DNA from: JBEGTT01 sp041179245
GTDB lineage: Bacteria; Pseudomonadota; Gammaproteobacteria; Burkholderiales; Rhodocyclaceae
Assembly (NCBI GenBank): GCA_041179245.1
Contig: JBEGTT010000162.1
Location: forward strand, 1 to 5,185
DNA: 5,185 nt
Reading direction: 5' to 3'
Below are positions 1 through 5,185 of this stretch, piece after piece. Position 1 is the first letter of the stretch; every line of letters begins with the position of its first letter. Both the position numbers and the translations under genes were made by a program. The notes beneath the pieces were generated by a model. It made no database searches, was not told the origin of the DNA, and saw only the letters and a program-made list of their open reading frames with translations.

Positions 1-98
1 TCAGGCGGTAAATGAAACTCCAGAAAGTCACGCGCCGTGGCCGGATGGGTCAAAAATTGCTTAAAAATAGCATCATGGGGGGTCGGTGTCGTTTTCAT
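1..98 (-). CDS. Rpn/YhgA-family nuclease, N-terminal fragment (runs off left edge)
   Basis: Reading leftward from an ATG at 98-96 gives 32 codons without a stop, continuing past position 1. The peptide begins MKTTPTPHDAIFKQFL and continues through ARDFLEFHLPP. The 'PHDAxFKxFL...ARDFLxxHLP' pattern is the N-terminal signature of the Rpn (recombination-promoting nuclease; YhgA-like, transposase_31) family, whose members are about 300 residues long with a PD-(D/E)XK nuclease fold. E. coli Rpn proteins cut DNA, raise RecA-independent recombination, and have been reported as toxic anti-phage proteins controlled by a small antitoxin translated from inside the same gene. Only about a tenth of the gene is visible, so catalytic residues cannot be checked. 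The start is not certain: there is no clear Shine-Dalgarno before this ATG. In-frame TTG (116-114) and GTG (122-120) lie upstream, before an in-frame stop at 146-144. The ATG fits the usual family N-terminus best. The gene is divergent from the giant gene at 423. Confidence 0.85.
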   Translation of the reverse strand, partial: MKTTPTPHDAIFKQFLTHPATARDFLEFHLPP

Positions 99-196
99 TG
101 AGGGATGATAAATCAATTTCACCAGACCATCTACCTGTGTCACTCAGGACTTCGACTTGCCTAATTGAAGTTAACACGCTAAATTTCCGAAAGATG

Positions 197-232
197 CCGA
201 AGTGAGCTTTAAAAAGCCCTTCGGTTTTTTTT
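197..232 (+). terminator. Putative rho-independent terminator, plus strand
   Basis: CCGAAG (197-202) pairs perfectly with CTTCGG (219-224). Inside the loop GCTT (206-209) can pair with AAGC (214-217), leaving a TAAA tip. The stem is followed at once by eight T residues (225-232). An alternative fold pairs AAAAAGCC (211-218) with GGTTTTTT (223-230), including one G-T wobble, around a CTTC tetraloop. Either fold fits an intrinsic terminator reading rightward. No plus-strand gene precedes it in the window. It would stop read-through running antisense to the Rpn gene, or end a short transcript from 99-196. On the minus strand the hairpin is not followed by T residues, so it is unlikely to work in both directions. 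Confidence 0.6.
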
Positions 233-410
233 ATGCACAAAATCCAACCTCGACAGCTCTGCCTGCCGGGGCTTCTCTATTCCAATTTCCCCAGCACAAT
301 GCATCTGCTTCAAGCCATCGAACCTAATAAAAATGAGCCTTTAATGAGCCAGTACGGTTGGTATGCCTCGGTGGGTTGGTTTCCTATACGCCAGATGTTC
401 ATTTCTAATA

Positions 411-416
411 AAGGAG
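411..416 (+). promoter_or_regulatory. Ribosome binding site of the giant gene
   Basis: AAGGAG lies six bases before the ATG at 423, near-ideal spacing. It decides the start: another in-frame ATG at 363 would add 20 residues but has no Shine-Dalgarno before it. The frame is closed by TGA at 345-347, so 363 and 423 are the only ATG choices before the protein body. Confidence 0.85.
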
Positions 417-422
417 AGCCAA

Positions 423-1712
423 ATGACTTACGATCCACAGCAGCAACGCCCAGAACAACAAACTTACAACCGTAATCGTGAAACACTGAATATCCGCCAG
501 CCAGATGAACGCACGAATACTGGTTTTGACTGGAGTGCCGTCAGAGCTGCACGTAAGGCGGCAGGGCGACCCCTTACTGTTTCTCAGACTACTGACCCCA
601 GCATTAACCTGACAGACATGGCCTTATCCGCCGTAGCTACACCGGCCGATATGGTCAGTGCGGGTGCCCAATGGTTTAAAGCAGGCAACCAGTTATTAGA
701 CCGCAAGGCGGAAGAATACAGCAGTGGCGAAAAGAAACCCTTGATTGATATTCATGTTGACCCTGAGCTGTTACGGGTGATGAGAGAAAATGCAGGCAAT
801 CCGGTTTCACGAACAGGTAGTGCTTTGATTGAGAAGGCCGGAGCCTTGGCCGAGCATTTTTCTCACGATGTTAAAGCGAACTACAGTGAAGGTGCCAAAC
901 AAGCCGCAGCAATGAAGTTTGCTGAGAGGGATGCACAGGGCAATCTCAAAATCGGTGCTGGAGCCTTTGATAAAGATGCCTGGCTCATCAATGCTATTCC
1001 TGCACTGACACAACTGGCGACAGGAGGCTATGCCGCCAAATTGGGTGCCAAAGCGGTTGCGCAGGGTATTGAGCGGTCAGTCTATGAAAAACTCAAAAAG
1101 TCAGTGCCTGATGCGGTCGCGCGCGAAACGGCTCAGATGGCGGCGGAAAAAGCCAGAGCCATTGCCCGGAAATCAGGTTTTGTTGGCATTACAGCCGGTA
1201 CCGCTCAGGGACAGGGTGGTATTGAAATACGTGATGAAATTAATGCCATCCCTTTTGAACAGTTAGTTCAAAGCCCAACGTTCCAAAAAGCCTTTTCTAC
1301 CATAGATTCGGATCCAAATAACTCAGCGCTGTCGGATACACAAAAATTAACGCTCGCTCGCGATCAGGTTGCCGAATTGGCCGCCAGCAGTGTGACAGCA
1401 GATCCGCGTTTACTGGCCATCAATATTGCGGCATCAACCCTGGGTGACCATACCCTCTTGAAGCTCCTCGCCGGCAAAACGACGGCCAGGGGAATATTAC
1501 CGGGCATGATGAGAGGAGCCGTTGCCGAAGGGACGACTGAATATGCCCAAGGTGCATCCCAGCGCTATGCCCAGAATCAGCAACTGATTGATACTGCTGG
1601 CCAGAAGATTGACCCGATGAAAAGTGTTGTTGAAACCGGTGCCAATAATGCAGTGCTAGGGGCTGGCATTGGTGGTGTCGTGGGAACTTTTGGTGGGATT
1701 CGCGGCCGCAGT
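423..1712 (+). other. N-terminal ejection/internal-virion-like region (residues 1-430)
   Basis: The first 50 or so residues are polar and Gln/Arg-rich. After them come alanine-rich helices with weakly hydrophobic, glycine-containing stretches at about 187-215 (from WLINAIPALTQLATGGY), 251-265 (SGFVGITAG), 329-350 (RLLAINIAASTLG) and 408-427 (NNAVLGAGIGGVVGTFGGI). The last follows an 'AEGTTEYAQ' segment at 368-376. An acidic 'EGxTEYxQ' helix followed by a glycine-rich hydrophobic helix recurs in very large phage virion proteins that are ejected with DNA, and in other polyvalent proteins. I infer a role in packaging or in crossing the envelope. I do not recognise an enzyme active site here and no lysozyme or transglycosylase motif is apparent. 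Confidence 0.5.
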
Positions 1713-4700
1713 TCAGCAGTAGAAACCACACCAGAGACTTCGGTTGATATCGAGGGTTCGCCAATACCTGAAAATATTGACCGAACTATACAGCCAGAAG
1801 TTACACCGCAGGCAGAAAATCAGGCGTCCCCTGACGTGGCCGTACAGCCGAATTCAGTGAGCCAAAATGGTGTACCTCATTCCCAGATTGATGATTTCCG
1901 CGATACCCCGGCTTACTTACGTCAGGATCCTCGTGTGCTAGGTTTTGCTGATGATAGCGATGTACAGCGTTCACTTGCCGAACCTGCGACACAACCTACC
2001 GCACAAGATCTTATTCAACAGCAAATGGAGTCAGGAGAACAAGGTTTCACACCTGATGAGTTAGCGATACTTCAGCAAGCTGATCATATTCGAGCGCAGC
2101 GAACACCTCGTTTACCTGAACCCGGAAATATTCATCCGGGAGAAGGCTTGCCGATGCCGGAGCCAATTCAAGCTGATGAATCTCAAGCAGGTGCCACGCC
2201 ACAATTCACTGCCGGGGTGCAGACTCGTGAGCAAGTGTATTTGCCGAGGGAGCAGGCAGAACAGCAAGGCGTGGTCACAAAAAACCAAACCTACGATGGG
2301 CAACCGGATCCACAGGCCATTACCGATAAGCGTCAGCGCGCTGGTGGTGTTCCGATTGATGCTCGTACAGAGGCTTACGCTAAAGGGGAGGTATTAGGTG
2401 AGTTGAGATTGCACCACGGCAAGCCATTCCCCAATGAGAAAGTGGCCAGACTCACTAAGTGGGCAAAAATGCCCGGAGCCATCATTGAACCTGTTGATGA
2501 GGGGTACGGTGTTCGTTTACCCGCAACTGGATCAGCACATCAAATCAAAAATACAGATACGAAAATTGATGACTTCGGTGAGGAACTCAAGGGGGCTGCG
2601 AAGCATCAGTGGGGGCCGTTGGCCGAGTCACTGAAAGCCGACTATGACATTGAAGATATTAAAAAACAGCCTTTTTCAAAACTGTTCCCGCACCCTGATT
2701 ACAGCAAAATGCATGAGAGCGGTATTGAATCAGACAAACTTGCTTTGCTTGCGGCATTGCGCTCAATGATCCCGACTAAACCTGGCTCCCCTTATAAAGT
2801 TAATCAATGGGTGGAACAAGTGAAAGGGATTCGATCTATCGCAAATAGCCTCATGAGGGGCTATATCAGCGTTGCAGATATCAAAGCTCATTTCCTCCGT
2901 AGCAAAACCACCTTAAACGCTGTTGCGCATACGGTTGATTTAATCTCACAATTTAAACCTGAACAGATGGCCGAAGCATCCAGGTATGCGATCCGTTCCG
3001 GTCATTACACCTACTTTGACGGCAAGAGTTATCCCGACGGAAAAACTATGTATGAGCTGGTCGCGCCAAAGGGAATGACCGCAAATATTTCAGCGGGATC
3101 AATGTCTGAACTATTACCTAAAGCCAGGGCATTTATAGAAACTCAGCTCAATAGTGATAAAGGGGAAACAGCCCCTAAACAGGCTAAGTTGGGGATCTAT
3201 ACACGACGGGCAGATAAGCGTGTCTTTATTGGCTACAACGGTGCTATGGGAGTTTTGCCACTTAAAGCGGGTTTCAAAACACTCAACGAGGCAAGGGATT
3301 ATCTGGCAGAAAACCGCGTTGAAATCGAAGCCAAACTGAATAAATTACGCAAAGTATCTCGGGAGGAACAACGCAAAGCTACCAATGAGCCACGTACCGG
3401 TATTGAGCGTCGTAAGGGCAATGTGACGCCTGAACAATTTAGTGATGCGTTTGGCTTCCGAGGGGTGCAGTTTGGTAATTATGTTGAGGGATCACGCCGC
3501 CAATCTGAACTAAATGATGCTTATGACTCATTGAGTGATATGGCCGAATTACTCAATGTGCCGTCCAAAGCACTCTCTCTCAATGGTGAACTGGGCCTGG
3601 CATTTGGCGCGCGAGGTAAGGGCGGTGCCAAAGCACATTATGAGCCAGGGCAAGTGGTTATCAATCTAACCAAAGGTAATGGTGCAGGTTCACTTGCACA
3701 TGAGTGGTTTCATGCACTGGATAACTATTTTGGTGCCTACGATGTTCATGGCGAGGCATCCGGTAAGCGTTCATCGGAATATATGACCGATCGTAAACGC
3801 CCGCGCTATGAATTTAGCAGCGGTAAAAGGCGAGAAATTATCCATCCAGTCAGGCAAGAAGTGCATGACGCCTTTAAAAGTGCTGTCGATAAAGTCACCC
3901 ATAGTGGAATGATGGCGCGGGCTGCATTGCTGGACGGGAGCCGAAGCAAAGCATACTGGACGACTAAACTGGAAATGTCGGCACGAGCTTTTGAACGCTA
4001 CCTGCTGGATAAAGCACAGAGTAAAGGTATCACTAACGACTATTTGGTTAACCTGCGTAAAGCTGACGAACATGCAAACCCTGAAACTTATGCTTATCCA
4101 ACCGAAGCTGAATTAAACAGCGGCGTGCGCCAGGCATTTGATCACCTATTCCAAACCCTCAAAACCAAGCCAACCGATAAAGGTATTGCTTTCTATTCGC
4201 GTAAAAGTACCGATATAGATACAGGCAATGTTATTTCAGATACTGGCCACACTGTTGCAGGTGAAAAAACCACTCAGGGAATACGTCAAGGGCGCGCCCA
4301 AACAATGGCTAATTTGTGGGTGCGCCATTTGAATGGCGCGGCCAAAATCAAAGTTAAAGTTGTTCAAACCCAGGCTGAAGCAGCGGCCATTATGCCTGGC
4401 GGGATCCCGCCAGAATTCGGCATTGTCCATGCCATTTACCAACCGGAACTCAGCCGGGTAATTGTGGTGGCAGATAATATTACCGATGGTCGCCAACTCC
4501 GGGCAAAGTTACGCCATGAGGTATTGGCTCACCACGGGCTGGCCTCGGTGATTGGTGATGTGGAATATGATCGTATCATGCGGGTACTACACCAAACACG
4601 AAAGAGCAAGAATAAAACGATTCAGGATGTTTGGCGGGAAGTGGACAGGTCTTATCACAATGAGACACCTGAAATGCAGGCTAATGAATTCTTAGCCCAC

Positions 4701-5185
4701 ATTGCAGAGCGCTCGGAGCTAACCGGTCTTGGTGCTATGTGGGATCGTTTTGTTTCTGTGCTGATCAATGGATTGAGGAAAGCGGGCATCATTAATGCGA
4801 ATGATATTTCTCCAACTGAAATACGTAATATTCTGCGCACGGTCGCCGGGCGGTTTAAAAAGACGGCCATGTATGATGGCGAACAGCCGGGAACGCAGGA
4901 GTTTGATAATACTTTCTCTCGGTCGGACGCGCTGTATTCCAAAGGTCGTAAAGATCCATTTAAACCCGATAGCTATGACGCTAAGCAGTTTGCATCTGAA
5001 GTCGAAAGTATAGCGGCAATGGAGCACGCCCCACGTCATCAGGTTCGCTTAGGTGACACGCCCGCCGTTTATCAGGCGCTTGGGGCGAGGAATATTGAAC
5101 TTACCATGCCTGCGTCCGTGGTACATAAAGCTACTGACCCATCCATACGTGATCATGCAGTACGACTGGAGGATATGAAGCGGTT
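423..5185 (+). CDS. Giant polyvalent phage/mobile-element protein: ejection-like N-terminus, LPD5-LPD1, second metallopeptidase, nuclease-like C-terminus (runs off right edge)
   Basis: I translated this frame codon by codon: 1587 codons, no stop, no sign of a frameshift, and two bases of the next codon at the edge. The start is fixed by AAGGAG at 411-416. The composition fits the 'polyvalent proteins' of phages and conjugative elements, which chain effector and peptidase domains for delivery with the DNA. In order: helical, glycine-rich N-terminus (1-430), disordered linker (431-641), 'GKPF...GYGVR' module (642-702), LPD5-like region (707-977), LPD1 metallopeptidase-like domain with HEWFH at 1093-1097, second zincin-like domain with HEVLAHH at 1365-1371, and a BECR nuclease-like start from about 1511. 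There is no signal peptide and no ordinary membrane span, so release would be by virion ejection or conjugation rather than Sec export. A tail-end 'PLxRFG'-type region, frequent in such proteins, could follow outside the window. Family assignment is confident at LPD1; the overall role is inference. Confidence 0.93.
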   Translation, partial: MTYDPQQQRPEQQTYNRNRETLNIRQPDERTNTGFDWSAVRAARKAAGRPLTVSQTTDPSINLTDMALSAVATPADMVSAGAQWFKAGNQLLDRKAEEYSSGEKKPLIDIHVDPELLRVMRENAGNPVSRTGSALIEKAGALAEHFSHDVKANYSEGAKQAAAMKFAERDAQGNLKIGAGAFDKDAWLINAIPALTQLATGGYAAKLGAKAVAQGIERSVYEKLKKSVPDAVARETAQMAAEKARAIARKSGFVGITAGTAQGQGGIEIRDEINAIPFEQLVQSPTFQKAFSTIDSDPNNSALSDTQKLTLARDQVAELAASSVTADPRLLAINIAASTLGDHTLLKLLAGKTTARGILPGMMRGAVAEGTTEYAQGASQRYAQNQQLIDTAGQKIDPMKSVVETGANNAVLGAGIGGVVGTFGGIRGRSSAVETTPETSVDIEGSPIPENIDRTIQPEVTPQAENQASPDVAVQPNSVSQNGVPHSQIDDFRDTPAYLRQDPRVLGFADDSDVQRSLAEPATQPTAQDLIQQQMESGEQGFTPDELAILQQADHIRAQRTPRLPEPGNIHPGEGLPMPEPIQADESQAGATPQFTAGVQTREQVYLPREQAEQQGVVTKNQTYDGQPDPQAITDKRQRAGGVPIDARTEAYAKGEVLGELRLHHGKPFPNEKVARLTKWAKMPGAIIEPVDEGYGVRLPATGSAHQIKNTDTKIDDFGEELKGAAKHQWGPLAESLKADYDIEDIKKQPFSKLFPHPDYSKMHESGIESDKLALLAALRSMIPTKPGSPYKVNQWVEQVKGIRSIANSLMRGYISVADIKAHFLRSKTTLNAVAHTVDLISQFKPEQMAEASRYAIRSGHYTYFDGKSYPDGKTMYELVAPKGMTANISAGSMSELLPKARAFIETQLNSDKGETAPKQAKLGIYTRRADKRVFIGYNGAMGVLPLKAGFKTLNEARDYLAENRVEIEAKLNKLRKVSREEQRKATNEPRTGIERRKGNVTPEQFSDAFGFRGVQFGNYVEGSRRQSELNDAYDSLSDMAELLNVPSKALSLNGELGLAFGARGKGGAKAHYEPGQVVINLTKGNGAGSLAHEWFHALDNYFGAYDVHGEASGKRSSEYMTDRKRPRYEFSSGKRREIIHPVRQEVHDAFKSAVDKVTHSGMMARAALLDGSRSKAYWTTKLEMSARAFERYLLDKAQSKGITNDYLVNLRKADEHANPETYAYPTEAELNSGVRQAFDHLFQTLKTKPTDKGIAFYSRKSTDIDTGNVISDTGHTVAGEKTTQGIRQGRAQTMANLWVRHLNGAAKIKVKVVQTQAEAAAIMPGGIPPEFGIVHAIYQPELSRVIVVADNITDGRQLRAKLRHEVLAHHGLASVIGDVEYDRIMRVLHQTRKSKNKTIQDVWREVDRSYHNETPEMQANEFLAHIAERSELTGLGAMWDRFVSVLINGLRKAGIINANDISPTEIRNILRTVAGRFKKTAMYDGEQPGTQEFDNTFSRSDALYSKGRKDPFKPDSYDAKQFASEVESIAAMEHAPRHQVRLGDTPAVYQALGARNIELTMPASVVHKATDPSIRDHAVRLEDMKR
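1713..2345 (+). other. Pro/Gln/Glu-rich low-complexity linker (residues 431-641)
   Basis: This part of the giant protein is rich in Pro, Gln, Glu, Asp, Ser and Thr and poor in aromatic and long hydrophobic runs. Examples are ETTPETSVDIEGSPIPEN near 435 and QQQMESGEQGFTPDELAIL around 535. It is probably disordered and separates the virion-type N-terminus from the effector domains. The reading frame stays intact, so it is coding sequence and not decayed DNA. No tandem repeat unit is evident. Confidence 0.6.
2346..2528 (+). other. Small 'GKPF...GYGVR' module (residues 642-702)
   Basis: This compact segment starts at GVPIDART and contains HHGKPFPNEKVARLT (664-678), then a PGAIIEPVDEGYGVRLP stretch with GYGVR at 694-698. 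A 'G-x-PF-x-(T/N)-x-x-x-A...GYG(V/L)R' layout recurs as a short alpha/beta unit in large phage and plasmid proteins, just before peptidase or methylase domains. I know no assigned activity. It may be a small substrate- or nucleic-acid-binding fold, but that is inference. Confidence 0.4.
2541..3353 (+). other. LPD5-like domain region (residues 707-977)
   Basis: KIDDFGEELKGAAKHQW (714-730) matches the 'xIxDFGEKIGGARKDxW' signature I associate with LPD5, a large polyvalent-protein-associated domain. LFPHPDY (754-760) resembles the segment that usually follows. The region ends with a beta-rich unit, GIYTRRADKRVFIGYNG (from 924) and GFKTLNEARDYL (950-961), matching the 'F-x-T-x-x-EA' element that commonly bridges LPD5 to LPD1. 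Compared with the signature as I remember it, GGARKD has become KGAAKH, so any site depending on those Arg/Asp residues may be altered. Biochemical function of LPD5 is unknown; it is typically found in proteins of integrative conjugative elements, plasmids and phages. Confidence 0.6.
3393..4166 (+). other. LPD1 domain, metallopeptidase-like with HExxH (residues 991-1248)
   Basis: Successive landmarks fit LPD1 closely: RTGIERRKG (991-999), FGFRGVQFGN (1010-1019), an RQSELNDAYDSLSDMAELL helix, SLNGELGLAFGARG (from 1052), AHYEPGQVVINLTKGNGAG, then HEWFHALDNYF starting at 1093. Further on, SRSKAYWTTKLEMSARAFE contains E1184 and E1191, and an NDYL segment follows. H1093, E1094 and H1097 form a classical zinc-binding HExxH; E1184 in the EMxARAFE helix is the most likely third ligand by family pattern. 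All expected zinc-site residues are present, so the domain looks intact. Catalysis has not been shown for this family as far as I know. Substrates could be host proteins or the polyprotein itself. Confidence 0.85.
4322..4339. repeat. Inverted repeat, 8-bp arms, 2-base spacer, inside the giant gene
   Basis: GCGCCATT (4322-4329) and AATGGCGC (4332-4339) are exact inverted copies around TG. It lies in the coding sequence at the entry to the second peptidase domain. A perfect 10-bp palindrome, GGGCGCGCCC, sits at 4290-4299, just 22 bases earlier. Either could be chance. Both would form GC-rich hairpins in the mRNA. Confidence 0.7.
4396..4413. repeat. Perfect 18-bp palindrome inside the giant gene
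   Basis: CTGGCGGGATCCCGCCAG reads the same on both strands. It encodes part of MPGGIPPEF in the second peptidase domain, about 60 bases after another inverted repeat. In random sequence with equal bases, a 9-bp half-site palindrome is expected about 0.02 times in 5.2 kb. It may be a protein-binding site, an mRNA hairpin, or a coincidence of Gly/Pro codons (GGC GGG ATC CCG CCA). Confidence 0.75.
4953..5185 (+). other. Start of BECR-type nuclease-like toxin domain (residues 1511 onward, truncated by window)
   Basis: After a hydrophilic lead-in, LGDTPAVYQALGARNIEL (from 1543) leads to MPASVVHKATD with K1569, then DHAVRLEDMKR with H1578. The 'G-x-TP-x-(V/L)...LG...(V/L)-x-K...H-x-(V/L)' order matches the first half of the phage barnase-EndoU-colicin-RelE (BECR/PBECR) nuclease-like domains often found at the C-terminus of MuF-type and other polyvalent phage proteins. 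In that family the sequence continues with a 'LP...DP' segment and a beta sheet with remaining active-site residues; all of that lies beyond 5185. The likely activity, by family, is cutting of RNA. This cannot be judged complete or active from here. Confidence 0.55.

Larger units (their letters stand above)
99..422. other. Divergent intergenic region, 324 bp
   Basis: This region separates the start of the minus-strand Rpn gene from the start of the plus-strand giant gene, so it should carry promoters for both. I see one hairpin with a T tract (197-232, plus strand) and the giant gene's ribosome binding site. No convincing sigma70 promoter stands out on either strand. The best plus-strand pair is TTGCCT (157-162) and TAAATT (180-185) with a 17-base spacer, each matching consensus at only four of six positions. 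From 233 to 410 I see no tRNA, no direct repeats and no gene I would defend. This stretch would be the 5' leader of the giant gene if transcription starts just after the terminator. Confidence 0.6.
4293..4862 (+). other. Second zincin-like metallopeptidase domain (residues 1291-1480)
   Basis: A beta/alpha lead-in (KIKVKVVQTQAEAAAIMPGG, then IVHAIYQPELSRVIVVADNI) precedes a helix with RHEVLAHHGL (from 1364). H1365 and E1366 are followed by H1370 and H1371, giving HExxxH(H)G instead of the textbook HExxH. MQANEFLAHIAE (1419-1429) offers E1422 as a possible third ligand, in the place where zincins often carry an 'E-x-x-A' helix. Phage polyvalent proteins often carry a related 'HExxGHxG' peptidase, and I place this domain in that group. 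A helix ending RTVAGRFKK (to 1480) closes it. Confidence is moderate because the motif spacing is not standard. Confidence 0.6.

Noticed and set aside
99..122. Upstream GTG or TTG start for the Rpn gene
   Set aside because: Family N-termini usually begin a few residues before 'PHDA', which fits the ATG at 98-96. Not excluded, since that ATG also lacks a clear ribosome binding site.
157..185. TTGCCT/TAAATT as a sigma70 promoter
   Set aside because: The 17-base spacer is right but each box matches only four of six consensus bases, and its transcript would meet the terminator almost at once.
363..422. Alternative in-frame ATG at 363 for the giant protein
   Set aside because: It would add 20 residues but has no ribosome binding site, while ATG 423 has AAGGAG at six bases.
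233..475. 80-codon plus-strand frame overlapping the start of the giant gene
   Set aside because: No Shine-Dalgarno before the ATG at 233 or 344, no recognisable motif, and its last 53 bases lie in another frame of the giant gene.
1476..1489. 14-base match to the lacZ/M13 forward primer region (AAAACGACGGCCAG)
   Set aside because: It is in frame in the giant protein with no further vector sequence on either side, so a chance match is more likely than vector contamination.
1644..1700. Transmembrane helix at residues 408-427
   Set aside because: The stretch is glycine-rich and only weakly hydrophobic; such helices are common in ejected virion proteins and do not show a fixed membrane protein.
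1420..1764. 114-codon minus-strand frame
   Set aside because: It lies wholly inside the giant gene on the opposite strand; its Gln/His/Ser-rich product is what antisense of this coding sequence would give. The other short frames within 807-5039 were dropped for the same reason.
1..5185. CRISPR array, tRNA, rRNA or insertion-sequence ends
   Set aside because: I saw no regularly spaced direct repeats, no cloverleaf-like sequence, and no transposase other than the 'transposase_31' label of the Rpn family, which is a nuclease family and not an insertion sequence.

Overview
The window looks like accessory or prophage DNA from an enteric gammaproteobacterium, or from a phage infecting one. Base composition is close to balanced, the ribosome binding site is a typical AAGGAG, and the left-edge fragment is an Rpn/YhgA-type nuclease of the kind common in Enterobacterales. 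A Yersinia- or Serratia-like host is possible, but that is a guess from overall feel.

Layout: (1) positions 98 to 1, minus strand, hold the first 32 codons of an Rpn-family (transposase_31, PD-(D/E)XK) nuclease cut by the window edge. (2) Positions 99-422 are a divergent intergenic region with no convincing gene. They hold one hairpin-plus-T-tract terminator on the plus strand (197-232) and a strong ribosome binding site (411-416). (3) From 423 to the right edge there is one uninterrupted plus-strand reading frame of 1587 codons with no stop. It is open at the window end, so it is easily missed by tools that need a stop codon.

The giant gene reads as a phage/mobile-element 'polyvalent' protein. 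In order it has: an N-terminal helical, glycine-rich part resembling DNA-ejection/internal virion proteins (about 1-430); a Pro/Gln/Glu-rich linker (about 431-641); a small 'GKPF...GYGVR' module (642-702); an LPD5-like region with an IDDFGEE signature (about 707-977); an LPD1-type metallopeptidase-like domain with HEWFH and a downstream EMSARAFE helix (about 991-1248); a second zincin-like domain with an HEVLAHHG motif (about 1291-1480); and the start of a BECR-type (barnase/EndoU/colicin/RelE-like) nuclease domain (about 1511 onward) cut by the window edge.

Working model (inference): the protein is packaged in the virion or sent with transferred DNA. The N-terminal part would aid delivery, the two protease-like domains would act on host targets or on the protein itself, and the C-terminal nuclease-like domain would act on host RNA or a competing system. 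The adjacent Rpn gene is a second conflict-type nuclease, so the window joins two parts of inter-element warfare. All domain names rest on motif recognition by eye, not on a profile search.
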